In this document: one piece after another, positions 16,606-24,820 of the stretch
Layout of the letters: every line of letters begins with the position of its first letter
Numbering within the stretch: the stretch's first letter is position 1
NCBI RefSeq assembly: GCF_014287775.1
Contig: NZ_JACOOZ010000012.1
Coordinates: 6,290 to 70,289 of the forward strand
Origin: Eubacterium_G segne
Lineage (GTDB): Bacteria; Bacillota; Clostridia; Lachnospirales; Lachnospiraceae
DNA: 64,000 nt
Direction of reading: 5' to 3'
The notes under the pieces: generated by a model
The model's database searches: none
Told to the model about the DNA's origin: nothing
Seen by the model: the letters and a program-made list of their open reading frames with translations, nothing else
Made by a program: the position numbers and the translations under genes

Positions 16606-16665
16606 TCCTATTGACAATGTAGGAATTAAATGATAATATCTTTATATCCTACAAAACAGATAGGG
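16606..16665 (+). promoter_or_regulatory. cysK promoter with two Rrf2-type half-palindromic sites
   Basis: TTGACA (16611-16616) and TAATAT (16634-16639) are 17 bases apart. TCCTA-N9-TAGGA (16606-16624) covers the -35, and TCCTA-N9-TAGGG (16647-16665) lies just past the -10. Both resemble the operators at rrf2 and nifS but are less complete, so cysK may be a weaker member of the regulon. Confidence 0.65.
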
Positions 16666-16690
16666 AATAAATGAAAAGGAGATTTGAATA

Positions 16691-16798
16691 ATGAATAAGA
16701 CAAAGACAGCTTATAATTACAACATGCGAAAGACATACTGTTGTTCCATGATGGTTAGTAAAGAAGAAGTGATTGGTAAAAATCGAATGTGTAAATAG
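16691..16798 (+). CDS. Small cysteine-containing leader ORF upstream of cysK (35 aa)
   Basis: An ATG with a good AAGGAG site ten bases upstream opens a 35-codon frame ending 28 bases before cysK. The product is basic and polar, with adjacent cysteines in MRKTYCCSMMVSK and a last cysteine one residue before the end (RMCK). It has no membrane span. Its place within the cysteine-regulated transcript suggests a leader peptide whose translation responds to cysteinyl-tRNA, or a small conserved protein. No terminator hairpin separates it from cysK, so classic transcription attenuation is not evident. I do not recognise a family. Confidence 0.6.
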   Translation: MNKTKTAYNYNMRKTYCCSMMVSKEEVIGKNRMCK

Positions 16799-16826
16799 TC
16801 TTATTAAATTATTGGAGGATATAAAA

Positions 16827-17759
16827 ATGGCAAAAATAAATAAAAGTGCAGCAGAATTAGTTGGAAATACACCATTATTAGAGGTGACAAAATATCAGGA
16901 AAGTGTTGGAGCAACGGATGCTACTATTTTAGCAAAGCTTGAATATTTCAATCCGGCAGGAAGCGTTAAAGACAGAATTGCTCTTCAGATGATTTTAGAT
17001 TTAGAGGAAAGTGGAGAGATTGAGCCGGGAGCAACACTTATTGAACCAACATCAGGAAATACAGGAATCGGAATTGCAGCTATAGCAGCAGCAAAGGGAT
17101 ATAAAGTAGTAATTACTATTCCGGAGACAATGAGTGTTGAGAGAAGAAACATTATCAAGGCCTATGGAGCAGAAATTGTACTTACAGATGGAACTAAGGG
17201 AATGAAGGGAGCCATTGCAAAGGCAGAAGAAATTCATGAAAACACACCGGGTTCAGTAATTGTAGGACAGTTTGTAAATCCGTCAAATCCAAAGGCACAC
17301 AGACTTACAACAGGTCCTGAAATCTGGGAAGATACAGATGGGAAGGTTGATATTTTTGTAGCCGGTGTTGGTACAGGCGGAACAATTACAGGTGTTGGTG
17401 AATACTTAAAGTCAAAGAATCCTGACGTAAAGGTTGTAGCTGTTGAACCACAAACAAGCCCTGTATTATCAGAAGGAAAAGCAGGAGCTCACAAGATTCA
17501 GGGTATTGGCGCCGGATTTGTACCGGAAGTTTTAAATACAAAGATATATGATGAAGTATTTCCTGTATCAAACGAAGACGCATTTGCAGAAGGGAAGAAC
17601 ATTGCAAAAACAGAAGGCGTATTAGTAGGAATTTCATCAGGAGCAGCATTATACGCAGCAAAAGAATTAGCAAAGAGACCTGAAAACAAAGGAAAAGTAA
17701 TCGTAGCATTATTACCTGACTCAGGAGACAGATACTACAGCACAGCACTCTTTGCGTAA
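16827..17759 (+). CDS. cysK: Cysteine synthase A (O-acetylserine sulfhydrylase)
   Basis: A 310-residue PLP enzyme joining sulfide and O-acetylserine to cysteine. The PLP lysine is in NPAGSVKDRIAL (about residue 41), the substrate loop is EPTSGNTGIGIAA (about 70), and GVGTGGTITGVGEYL binds the cofactor phosphate (about 175). The ATG at 16827 follows TTGGAGG by eight bases; the frame is open for 18 codons more upstream, but that segment overlaps the leader ORF and lacks a site. Its promoter carries Rrf2-type half sites. It is followed by the 135-bp repeat array and metY. Confidence 0.96.
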   Translation: MAKINKSAAELVGNTPLLEVTKYQESVGATDATILAKLEYFNPAGSVKDRIALQMILDLEESGEIEPGATLIEPTSGNTGIGIAAIAAAKGYKVVITIPETMSVERRNIIKAYGAEIVLTDGTKGMKGAIAKAEEIHENTPGSVIVGQFVNPSNPKAHRLTTGPEIWEDTDGKVDIFVAGVGTGGTITGVGEYLKSKNPDVKVVAVEPQTSPVLSEGKAGAHKIQGIGAGFVPEVLNTKIYDEVFPVSNEDAFAEGKNIAKTEGVLVGISSGAALYAAKELAKRPENKGKVIVALLPDSGDRYYSTALFA

Positions 17760-17777
17760 GCAAAGACGTGCATCACC

Positions 17778-18182
17778 AAAAATCATTAAGCGTCAAAAGC
17801 TTGCTTTTGTAAGCAAAAATGATTTTTGGTTGATATAGGGCGCAGCCCGACAGTGAGATGAAGCAAAGCGAAATCGAACTGCACGTCTTTGAAAGACGAA
17901 TAATCGAAAAAATAAAATCATTAAGCGTCAAAAGCTTGCTTTTGTAAGCGAAAATGATTTTTGGTTGATATAGGGCGTAGCCCGACAGTGAGATGTAGCG
18001 AAGCGAAATCGAACTGCACGTCTTTGAAAGACGAATAATCGAAAAAATAAAATCATTAAGCGTCAAAAGCTTGCTTTTGTAAGCGAAAATGATTTTTGGT
18101 TGATATAGGGCGTAGCCCGACAGTGAGATGTAGCGAAGCGAAATCGAACTGCACGTCTTTGAGAGACGTGTAGATAAATGCT
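17778..18182. repeat. Three tandem 135-bp repeats between cysK and metY
   Basis: Three head-to-tail copies of a 135-bp unit begin near 17778, 17913 and 18048 and differ at only a few bases. Each unit holds an AAAATCATT...AATGATTTT palindrome with an inner CAAAAGC-TT-GCTTTTG, a GGGC-GTA-GCCC (or GCA) hairpin, GCGAAGC, the core GAAATCGAACT, and ACGTCTTT...AGACG. The period equals 45 codons, so minus-strand frames stay open across it. No ribosome site or family match supports translation. Confidence 0.95.
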
Positions 18183-18235
18183 AAGGTAGCGAAGCGAAAT
18201 CGAACTGCACGTCTTTGAGAGACGTGTAGATAAGC
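18138..18235. repeat. Partial fourth copy: tandem duplication of the repeat end
   Basis: The last part of the 135-bp unit (GTAGCGAAGC, the GAAATCGAACT core, ACGTCTTTGAGAGACGTGTAGATAA) occurs in copy 3 and again at about 18187-18235. The hairpin ACGTCT-TTGAG-AGACGT is perfect in both, unlike the earlier units. It ends 27 bases upstream of metY. Confidence 0.85.
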
Positions 18236-18261
18236 TAAAAACAAATCGAAGGAGAATAAAT

Positions 18262-19557
18262 ATGAGCAACAGAAATTATAAATTTGAAACATTACAGTTA
18301 CACGTAGGACAGGAACAGCCGGATCCGGCAACAGATGCAAGAGCAGTTCCAATTTACCAGACAACATCATATGTGTTTAGAAATTCAGAGCATGCAGCAG
18401 CAAGATTTGGATTAGCTGACGCAGGAAACATTTACGGAAGATTAACAAACTCAACTCAGGGTGTGTTTGAAGAAAGAATCGCAAAGCTTGAAGGTGGTGT
18501 TGCAGGTTTAGCCGTAGCATCAGGAGCAGCAGCAATTACATACACAATTCAGGCATTAGCAGGTGCCGGAGAACACATTGTTGCCCAGAAGACAATTTAC
18601 GGTGGAACATCAAACCTTTTAGCTCACACATTACCAAACTATGGCATTACAGCTACATTTGTAGATGCCCATAACTTAGAAGAAGTTGAAGGCGCAATTC
18701 AGGATAATACAAAGGCAATTTACCTTGAAACATTAGGAAATCCTAACAGTGATATTCCTGACATTGATGCCATTGCAGAAATCGCACATAAGCACGGACT
18801 TCCTGTAGTAGTGGATAACACATTTGGTACACCATACCTTATCCGTCCAATTGAGCATGGTGCAGACATTGTTGTTCATTCAGCAACTAAGTTTATTGGT
18901 GGACATGGTACATCACTTGGTGGCGTAATCGTTGATGGCGGTACATTTGACTGGGCTGCAAGTGGCAGATATCCTGGAATTTCAGAGCCAAACCCAAGCT
19001 ATCATGGAGTTAAGTTTACAGAGGCAGCAGGCCCTGCAGCATTTGCAACATATATCAGAGCAATTTTACTTAGAGATACAGGTGCAACAATTTCACCATT
19101 TAATGCTTTCTTATTACTTCAGGGAACAGAAACATTATCTCTTAGAATTGAGCGTCATAATGAAAATACAAAGAAGGTAGTTGAATATTTATCAAATCAT
19201 CCGTTAGTTGAAAAGGTAAATCATCCATCATTACCTGATCATCCTGACCATGCACTTTACGAAAGATATTTCCCAAATGGCGGTGCAAGTATCTTTACAT
19301 TTGACATCAAGGGCGGACAGGAAGAAGCTCATAAGTTTATTGATAACTTACAGCTGTTCTCATTACTTGCAAACGTTGCAGATGTTAAGTCATTAGTTAT
19401 TCATCCTGCAACAACAACACATAGCCAGTGCACAGCTGAGGAGTTAGCAGAACAGAACATTAATCCAAATACCATCAGACTTTCAATTGGTACAGAAAAC
19501 ATTGATGATATTATTGAAGATTTAGATGAAGCATTTAAGGCTGTAGAAGGAAAATAA
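18262..19557 (+). CDS. metY: O-acetylhomoserine sulfhydrylase (aminocarboxypropyltransferase)
   Basis: A 431-residue Cys/Met metabolism PLP enzyme of the MetY length class. It makes homocysteine from O-acetylhomoserine and sulfide. The PLP lysine lies in VVHSATKFIGGHGTSLGG (about residue 210), and VVDNTFGTPYLIRP and SGAAAITYTIQALAGAGEH are typical. The N-terminal FETLQLHVGQEQPDPATDARAVPIYQ is diagnostic. The ATG has AAGGAG seven bases upstream. Pairing with cysK places direct sulfhydrylation of serine and homoserine side by side, although the 135-bp repeat array lies between. A terminator follows. Confidence 0.95.
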   Translation: MSNRNYKFETLQLHVGQEQPDPATDARAVPIYQTTSYVFRNSEHAAARFGLADAGNIYGRLTNSTQGVFEERIAKLEGGVAGLAVASGAAAITYTIQALAGAGEHIVAQKTIYGGTSNLLAHTLPNYGITATFVDAHNLEEVEGAIQDNTKAIYLETLGNPNSDIPDIDAIAEIAHKHGLPVVVDNTFGTPYLIRPIEHGADIVVHSATKFIGGHGTSLGGVIVDGGTFDWAASGRYPGISEPNPSYHGVKFTEAAGPAAFATYIRAILLRDTGATISPFNAFLLLQGTETLSLRIERHNENTKKVVEYLSNHPLVEKVNHPSLPDHPDHALYERYFPNGGASIFTFDIKGGQEEAHKFIDNLQLFSLLANVADVKSLVIHPATTTHSQCTAEELAEQNINPNTIRLSIGTENIDDIIEDLDEAFKAVEGK

Positions 19558-19573
19558 TATAATTATCATAATA

Positions 19574-19608
19574 AAAAAACAACAGTGGCAAATGTCGCTG
19601 TTTTTTTT
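19574..19608 (+). terminator. Terminator of metY
   Basis: ACAGTG-N8-CGCTGT inside an AAAAAACA...TTTTTTTT envelope, with one G-U pair and a run of eight T. Confidence 0.8.
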
Positions 19609-19689
19609 CTATGGAAAAATGTATTTTAATTATTCACTAAAGGCATTATAATGGTACAGATAACATTAAAAATAAAAAAGGTGATTTAA

Positions 19690-21207
19690 GTGGTTAAAGG
19701 GATTTTTATTGTACTTATTTTAATAATATTAAGTATCATTTATTCTGTTTTCAGGCAAAAAAGAAAGAAAAAGAAATTCAAGGTAAGAAGGGTTATAAGA
19801 ACCTTTGCAGTGGTATTTCTTTTGTTTATTGTGTATTTGGTAATTGGTGGCATTGCTCCGTTCTTAATCCATAATAATATAACTAAAGATACTGAAAAAA
19901 AGGTGGAAAATACTAATTTTTACAGCGATAAGAAGGGCGTTGACAGGGCAGTAATTATTGAGGACAACGAAGAAGCCCTGAAAATGCGTTTGAAGCTTAT
20001 TAAGGATGCAAAAAATAACATTGTTATGTCAACCTTTGATTTTAGAAGTGATGAGGCAGGAAAAGATATGCTGTCAGCTCTTCTTGATGCGGCAAACAGA
20101 GGAGTTAAGGTGGAAATTTTTGCTGACGGCTTTAATTCAGAACTTAGAATGGAGAGAAATAATTATTTCTATGCTTTAAGCTCTAACCCTAACATCAAAA
20201 TCATTATTTACAACAAAATAAATCTTTTGACTCCATGGAAGGGATTGGGGAGAATGCACGATAAATACCTGATTTCTGACAATAAGGCGTATATGCTTGG
20301 AGGTCGGAACACATTTGGGTATTTTCTTGGAGACTATAAGGGACACAAAAATTACGACAGGGATGTTTTAGTATATAATACTGAATACAAGAAGGAAAAA
20401 AGTGACAGCTCCATATATCAGATAAAGAAATATTATAAGGATATTACTTCATTAAAATGCTGCAGTGTATTTCACAATAGCACTAAAATAGCAAAAAAGA
20501 AAAAGGTGAAGGAAGCAGGAGATTACTTAAAGGAGCGTTATACAACGCTCTCTGAAAAATATGATAAGTTTTTAAGCAGTGAGTATAATTATGAAAAAAA
20601 TACTTATGAAACTAATAAAATAACCCTTATAAGTAATCCAACCACAATATATTCAAAGGAGCCGGTGGTATTTTACACTTTAATGAAATTAGCTGAAAAT
20701 GCAAAATCTGAAGTTAAAATACATACTCCTTACATTATATGTGATGATTATATGTATGAAGGTTTGTCTAAAATAGGGGATAAAACCACAATAATGTTTA
20801 ATTCTGCTGAAAATAACGGAAATCTTTTTGGTGCCATAGATTACATGAGCAACAAAGAAAAAATAATAGACACTAAAATGACCATAAAGGAATATGAGGG
20901 AGGAATTTCCTATCACGGAAAAAGCATGACAATAGATGATGATATGGCAATAGTAGGCTCATTTAACATGGATATGAGAAGTGCTTATATTGACACTGAA
21001 TTAATGCTTGCCATTAACAGCAGGGAAGTTACAAAGCAGTTAAAAAATAATATGCTTTTATACGAAGAAAAGGCAGCTACAGTAAAAAATCTTAGTGAGT
21101 ACAAGGATTTGCCTAAGGGAATGAAAATGAAGGAAATATCAGGGAAAAAAGAAAATCTGCATAAATATCTAGGCTGGATATTTAACGCATTAAGATTTCT
21201 TTTCTAG
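19690..21207 (+). CDS. Phospholipase D family protein (cardiolipin synthase-like)
   Basis: A 505-residue protein with two N-terminal membrane spans (about 3-20 and 36-56) separated by a Lys/Arg-rich loop, then two PLD phosphodiesterase motifs. These are MHDKYLISDNKAYMLGGRN (about residue 193) and YHGKSMTIDDDMAIVGSFN (about 418), both complete HKD sites. The layout resembles cardiolipin synthases, which join phosphatidylglycerols, though the overall divergence leaves the substrate open. GTG is the start, with AAAGGTGA upstream. A stand-alone gene; the LDH-like gene follows 40 bases later and may be cotranscribed. Confidence 0.85.
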   Translation: MVKGIFIVLILIILSIIYSVFRQKRKKKKFKVRRVIRTFAVVFLLFIVYLVIGGIAPFLIHNNITKDTEKKVENTNFYSDKKGVDRAVIIEDNEEALKMRLKLIKDAKNNIVMSTFDFRSDEAGKDMLSALLDAANRGVKVEIFADGFNSELRMERNNYFYALSSNPNIKIIIYNKINLLTPWKGLGRMHDKYLISDNKAYMLGGRNTFGYFLGDYKGHKNYDRDVLVYNTEYKKEKSDSSIYQIKKYYKDITSLKCCSVFHNSTKIAKKKKVKEAGDYLKERYTTLSEKYDKFLSSEYNYEKNTYETNKITLISNPTTIYSKEPVVFYTLMKLAENAKSEVKIHTPYIICDDYMYEGLSKIGDKTTIMFNSAENNGNLFGAIDYMSNKEKIIDTKMTIKEYEGGISYHGKSMTIDDDMAIVGSFNMDMRSAYIDTELMLAINSREVTKQLKNNMLLYEEKAATVKNLSEYKDLPKGMKMKEISGKKENLHKYLGWIFNALRFLF

Positions 21208-21248
21208 AAAAAATAGGTATAATGGGAAAATATAAAGGAGATGGTACT

Positions 21249-22202
21249 ATGTTATACAACAGAAAAATAGTGATTATCGGTGCAGGTCACGTAGGAACCC
21301 ACTGTGCAGCGGCACTGTCCTTTCAAAACATTTGTGATGAAATAGTTTTTATAGATAAGGATGAAGTCAAGGCTAAAAGTCAGGCAATGGATTTAGCAGA
21401 CAGTGTATGCTTTTTGCCATCAGCTCCGATTATCAGAACGGGAGATTACAGGGACTGCGAAGATGCAGATATTATTGTTATCAGTGCAGGGGTGCCAAGG
21501 CTTCCGGGACAAACCAGGCTTGACACATTAGGGGCATCAATTGAATGTATAAAGGATGTTGTGGATAATTTAAATAAAACAGACATAAAGGGAATAATTA
21601 TCACAATAACAAATCCTGCGGATATAATTGCCTACTATGTAAGAAAGCATACAGGACTTCCTAAAAACAGGGTGTTTGGCACGGGAACGTCACTAGATAC
21701 TGCCAGAACAAGGCGGACAGTGGCAGATTTGTGCAAGGTGGACCCCCACAGTGTAATTGGATTTGCAATGGGAGAACATGGGGACTCCTCTATGGTACCT
21801 TTTTCACACCTTACAATTAATGGAGATGCTTATGACAAATTCGTTAAAGAACATGGTGACCGGTGCATAGATTTTAGTGAAGAGAAGGTTACTGAATGCA
21901 CCCATATGAGAGGCATGGACATAATTAACGGAAAAGGTTCCACGGAATTTGGAATAGGAGCAGCCTTAGCAGATATGGCAAAGGCGGTGCTAACTAACGA
22001 ACACAGAGTCCTTCCGGCATCAGTATTGTTAGAGGGAGAATATGGTCAAAATAATGTAAATGCCGGTGTTCCCTGTATTATAGGACGGAACGGAATTGAA
22101 GAAATAATTGAGTTAAAATTGACAGAAGAGGAAAATAAGCTGTTCGCTTCTTCATGTGATGTTATAAGAGAACATATAAAATTAGAGGAGAAAACCAAAT
22201 GA
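21249..22202 (+). CDS. Lactate/malate dehydrogenase family protein
   Basis: A 317-residue NAD-dependent 2-hydroxyacid dehydrogenase of the LDH/MDH superfamily. It shows the Rossmann motif VIIGAGHVGTHCAAAL (7-22), the substrate loop AGVPRLPGQTRLDTL (80-94), and the catalytic His in MGEHGDSSMVPFS (about 180). General features suggest L-LDH, but Arg83 sits where LDHs usually have Gln102 and MDHs have Arg, so malate/oxaloacetate specificity is possible. The ATG at 21249 has AAGGAG upstream. Its stop TGA overlaps the first ATG of the 87-bp repeat array, and its last 15 bases are part of the repeated unit. Confidence 0.88.
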   Translation: MLYNRKIVIIGAGHVGTHCAAALSFQNICDEIVFIDKDEVKAKSQAMDLADSVCFLPSAPIIRTGDYRDCEDADIIVISAGVPRLPGQTRLDTLGASIECIKDVVDNLNKTDIKGIIITITNPADIIAYYVRKHTGLPKNRVFGTGTSLDTARTRRTVADLCKVDPHSVIGFAMGEHGDSSMVPFSHLTINGDAYDKFVKEHGDRCIDFSEEKVTECTHMRGMDIINGKGSTEFGIGAALADMAKAVLTNEHRVLPASVLLEGEYGQNNVNAGVPCIIGRNGIEEIIELKLTEEENKLFASSCDVIREHIKLEEKTK

Positions 22203-22462
22203 ACGAAGTTCATTTATAAGGATGTTTTCGACGAAATGCCGCTGACCGAAGGGAGGGGGCAATACACAATCAAGGAGAAAACCAAATGAACGAAGTTCAT
22301 TTATAAGGATGTTTTCGACGAAATGCCGCTGACCGAAGGGAGGGGGCAATACACAATCAAGGAGAAAACCAAATGAACGAAGTTCATTTATAAGGATGTT
22401 TTCGACGAAATGCCGCTGACCGAAGGGAGGGGGCAATACATAATCAAGGAGAAAACCAAATG
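22186..22462 (+). repeat. Three tandem 87-bp repeats, each with a ribosome site and start codon
   Basis: Units at 22201-22287, 22288-22374 and 22375-22461 are identical except for one base in the third. AGGAGAAAACCAAATG marks each junction (22186, 22273, 22360, 22447). Each of the first three opens the micro-ORF MNEVHL and stops; the fourth is the true start of the next gene. AAATGAAC-GAA-GTTCATTT, an 8-bp stem with a GAA loop, contains the start codon of each micro-ORF. The first ATG overlaps the stop of the upstream dehydrogenase. Confidence 0.95.
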
Positions 22463-23542
22463 GAAAATTACAGCATACATCTTCCAAGTTATTCTATTGG
22501 AAAGGACGTTTATAAAGAAATACCTGAGATATGTGGTAAATATGGAAATAAAATAGTTGCAATAGGAGGACATAAAGCCTTAGCTGCCGCTAAAGACAAA
22601 ATATTAGAAGCCATAAAAGATTCTTCCATGGAAATAATTGATTTTTTATGGTATGGAGGAGAGGCAACATACGAGAATGTAGAAAAGCTAATGGAAAATC
22701 CGGCAGTTATAAAGGCAGATATGATTTTTGCCATTGGAGGAGGAAAATCCACGGATACAGGAAAGTGCCTTGGAGTAAAAATTAACAAGCCGGTATTTTC
22801 TTTTCCAACTATTGCTTCTAACTGCTCTGCTTGCACCAGCGTATCCATAATGTATTATCCTGACGGACGTTTTAAGGAGCCTTTCTTTTATCCTGCACCG
22901 CCGGTACATGCATTTATTAACACGGAAATAACCGTTAATTCTCCGGAAAAATATTTATGGGCAGGTATGGGAGATACCTATGCCAAATATTTTGAGGCAG
23001 TTATGTCTTCAAAGGGAGAAGTACTTCCTCATTATTTTGCCATGGGGGTAAATAACAGCAAAATGTGTTACGAGCCTATTATGGAGTACGGAAAAGAGGC
23101 AATGGAATCAAACCGTAATAATCAGCTGTCAAAAGCCTACGAGCAGGTAGTTTTGGCTATAATTGTATCAACTGCATTGGCATCTATTTATCTTACTGCA
23201 GAGCATACGGTACATTACAATTCAGGATTGGCACATGCAATATTTTATTCCATGACATCATATCCTCATATTGAAAAAAAACATCTTCATGGGGAGGTGG
23301 TAAGTTACGGAGTGCTAAATCTTTTACTGGTAGACCAAAACACGGAAGATTTTGAAAGAGTATATAATTTCAATAAATCCGTTGGACTTCCTACATGTTT
23401 AGAGGACTTGGAATTTGAAAAAAGTCAGATAGATGATTTGGCAAAAGGAGCAGTTGTAATGAAGGACATTGAGCATAATCCATATGTTATTACTGGGGAA
23501 ATGCTGTCAGAAGCCATGAGAAAGCTTGAATCATTAAAATAA
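22460..23542 (+). CDS. Iron-containing alcohol dehydrogenase, glycerol dehydrogenase-like
   Basis: A 360-residue GldA-type group III metal-dependent dehydrogenase. The NAD-binding motif is FAIGGGKSTDTGK (about residue 90). The three metal ligands are likely Asp in GMGDTYAKYFE (about 171), His in AEHTVHYNSGLAHAI (about 254), and His in KKHLHGEVVSYG (about 272). It probably oxidises glycerol or a related polyol, or reduces a keto group; the substrate is uncertain. Translation starts at the last of four near-identical AGGAG-ATG modules generated by the 87-bp repeat. It may share a transcript with the preceding dehydrogenase and the following HAD gene. Confidence 0.88.
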   Translation: MENYSIHLPSYSIGKDVYKEIPEICGKYGNKIVAIGGHKALAAAKDKILEAIKDSSMEIIDFLWYGGEATYENVEKLMENPAVIKADMIFAIGGGKSTDTGKCLGVKINKPVFSFPTIASNCSACTSVSIMYYPDGRFKEPFFYPAPPVHAFINTEITVNSPEKYLWAGMGDTYAKYFEAVMSSKGEVLPHYFAMGVNNSKMCYEPIMEYGKEAMESNRNNQLSKAYEQVVLAIIVSTALASIYLTAEHTVHYNSGLAHAIFYSMTSYPHIEKKHLHGEVVSYGVLNLLLVDQNTEDFERVYNFNKSVGLPTCLEDLEFEKSQIDDLAKGAVVMKDIEHNPYVITGEMLSEAMRKLESLK

Positions 23543-23563
23543 AACTACACTAAAGAGGATTTT

Positions 23564-24367
23564 ATGGATAAAAAGATAATTTTTTTAGATTTAGATGGAA
23601 CATTAACTAACGATGAAAAGAAGGTTACGCCCCTTACCCAAAAGGCACTTTTAGAAATGCAAAAGGCAGGGCATATAGTTGTTTTGGCATCGGGAAGACC
23701 AACTCCCGGAATTTTACCTGTGGCAAAAGCTGTGGAACTGGAAAAATTCGGAGGCTATATTATGGCATTTAACGGTGGAAAAATTATAAATGCGAAAACC
23801 AACGAGGTTGTGTTTGAACAGGTGTTAGACAGAAAGTATATAAGTCCATTGTTAAAATATGCTAAAGAAAATGATATTGGGCTTATAACCTACGATGATA
23901 AACGGATTATTGTTGGAACAAGAATGGACAAATACATTGAAACGGAATCCTTTATAAATAAAATACCTGTTTATGAAACGGATATGGAGGAATATGTAAC
24001 ATATAATCCCAATAAGCTGTTAATGACTGCACCACCGGAAATTGCCACAAAACATGAACAGATCTTAGCCGGGAAGTACAAAAATCAATTAAGCATCAGC
24101 CGTTCGGCAGATTATTTTATTGAAATTATGCCTAAAGGAATTGATAAGGCGGCATCCATAGAGGTTCTTATAAATAAACTTAAAATAAGAAAGGAGAATA
24201 CCATAGCCTGTGGTGACGGTTATAATGATATTTCCATGGTTGAATATGCCGGCATAGGTGTGGCAATGGAAAATGCCGTAGATGAAGTAAAACAGGTGGC
24301 AGATTATGTGACAGATTCAAATAATGAAGATGGAATTGCCAAAGTGGTAGAAAAGTTTGTATTTTAG
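23564..24367 (+). CDS. HAD superfamily hydrolase, Cof subfamily IIB
   Basis: A 267-residue Cof-type phosphatase. Motif I is IFLDLDGTLTNDEKKV (residues 5-20), motif II VVLASGRPTPG (about 45), motif III includes the Lys in PKGIDKAASIEVLI (about 195), and motif IV is CGDGYNDISMVEYAG (about 215). Cof proteins hydrolyse sugar phosphates, nucleotides or cofactors such as FMN and PLP; the substrate here is unknown. AGAGGA precedes the ATG. It starts 21 bases after the GldA-like gene, so it is probably in that operon. Confidence 0.88.
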   Translation: MDKKIIFLDLDGTLTNDEKKVTPLTQKALLEMQKAGHIVVLASGRPTPGILPVAKAVELEKFGGYIMAFNGGKIINAKTNEVVFEQVLDRKYISPLLKYAKENDIGLITYDDKRIIVGTRMDKYIETESFINKIPVYETDMEEYVTYNPNKLLMTAPPEIATKHEQILAGKYKNQLSISRSADYFIEIMPKGIDKAASIEVLINKLKIRKENTIACGDGYNDISMVEYAGIGVAMENAVDEVKQVADYVTDSNNEDGIAKVVEKFVF

Positions 24368-24409
24368 GTTTATAAATTTAAGTTTATTATAAGACTATAA
24401 AATTTTATA

Positions 24410-24438
24410 TTGACGAGAAATATTATGTGAGATATAAT
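24410..24438 (+). promoter_or_regulatory. Promoter of the trp T-box leader
   Basis: TTGACG (24410-24415) and a perfect TATAAT (24433-24438) are 17 bases apart, just upstream of the T-box stem I. Confidence 0.88.
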
Positions 24439-24444
24439 TGCCGC

Positions 24445-24742
24445 ATAATTAAAGATGACCATTGAAACCGTTGATGCGGAGATAAAAGTAAATCGTGCAC
24501 TTACAGAGAGCAGGGAGGCTGAGAACCTGCAGAACGCAGCTTACTAAATGGACCGCAGAGGGCATAGAACAAAGCATTTATGTTAGTATTTTGTGACGTG
24601 AAGGCATACGTTAGTTGCACAGGGTATGTTAGTACCCGTTGAGAGCGCATTTTTTATTGCGAATCAAGGTGGCACCGCGGAATATGATTTTATGAATATC
24701 CGTCCTTGATAGTAGAGTAATCCTACTGTCAGGGACTTTTTT
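24445..24742 (+). promoter_or_regulatory. T-box riboswitch, tryptophan specifier (UGG)
   Basis: A leader of about 300 bases with the conserved T-box AAGGTGGCACCGCGGAA (24666-24682). Stem I has the AGATAAAAGTAAATC internal side and the distal CAGAGAGCAGGG. The base of stem I pairs GCGG with CCGC, and the triplet just before the A and CCGC is UGG at 24549-24551, so uncharged tRNA-Trp should be sensed. The competing terminator is GTCCTTGATAGTA with TACTGTCAGGGAC (24702-24736) plus TTTTTT. It precedes trpXYZ, which agrees with tryptophan. Confidence 0.92.
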
Positions 24743-24820
24743 ATTGTATAAAATTCCTTAAGCTTATATGACATAGGTGGTTATCTGTTAATAAATATTT
24801 TTTTATAAGGAGATAAGAAC

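Noticed and set aside
17778..18235. CRISPR array
   Set aside because: The repeats are contiguous without unique spacers, and no cas genes are present; the same holds for the 87-bp array.
17773..18370. Minus-strand open frames of about 97 and 104 codons across the 135-bp repeats
   Set aside because: They stay open only because the repeat length is a multiple of three; there is no ribosome site, and the translation is a repeated low-quality sequence.
22182..22573. Minus-strand open frames over the 87-bp repeats
   Set aside because: Again caused by a period of 29 codons; they run against clear plus-strand genes and lack start signals.
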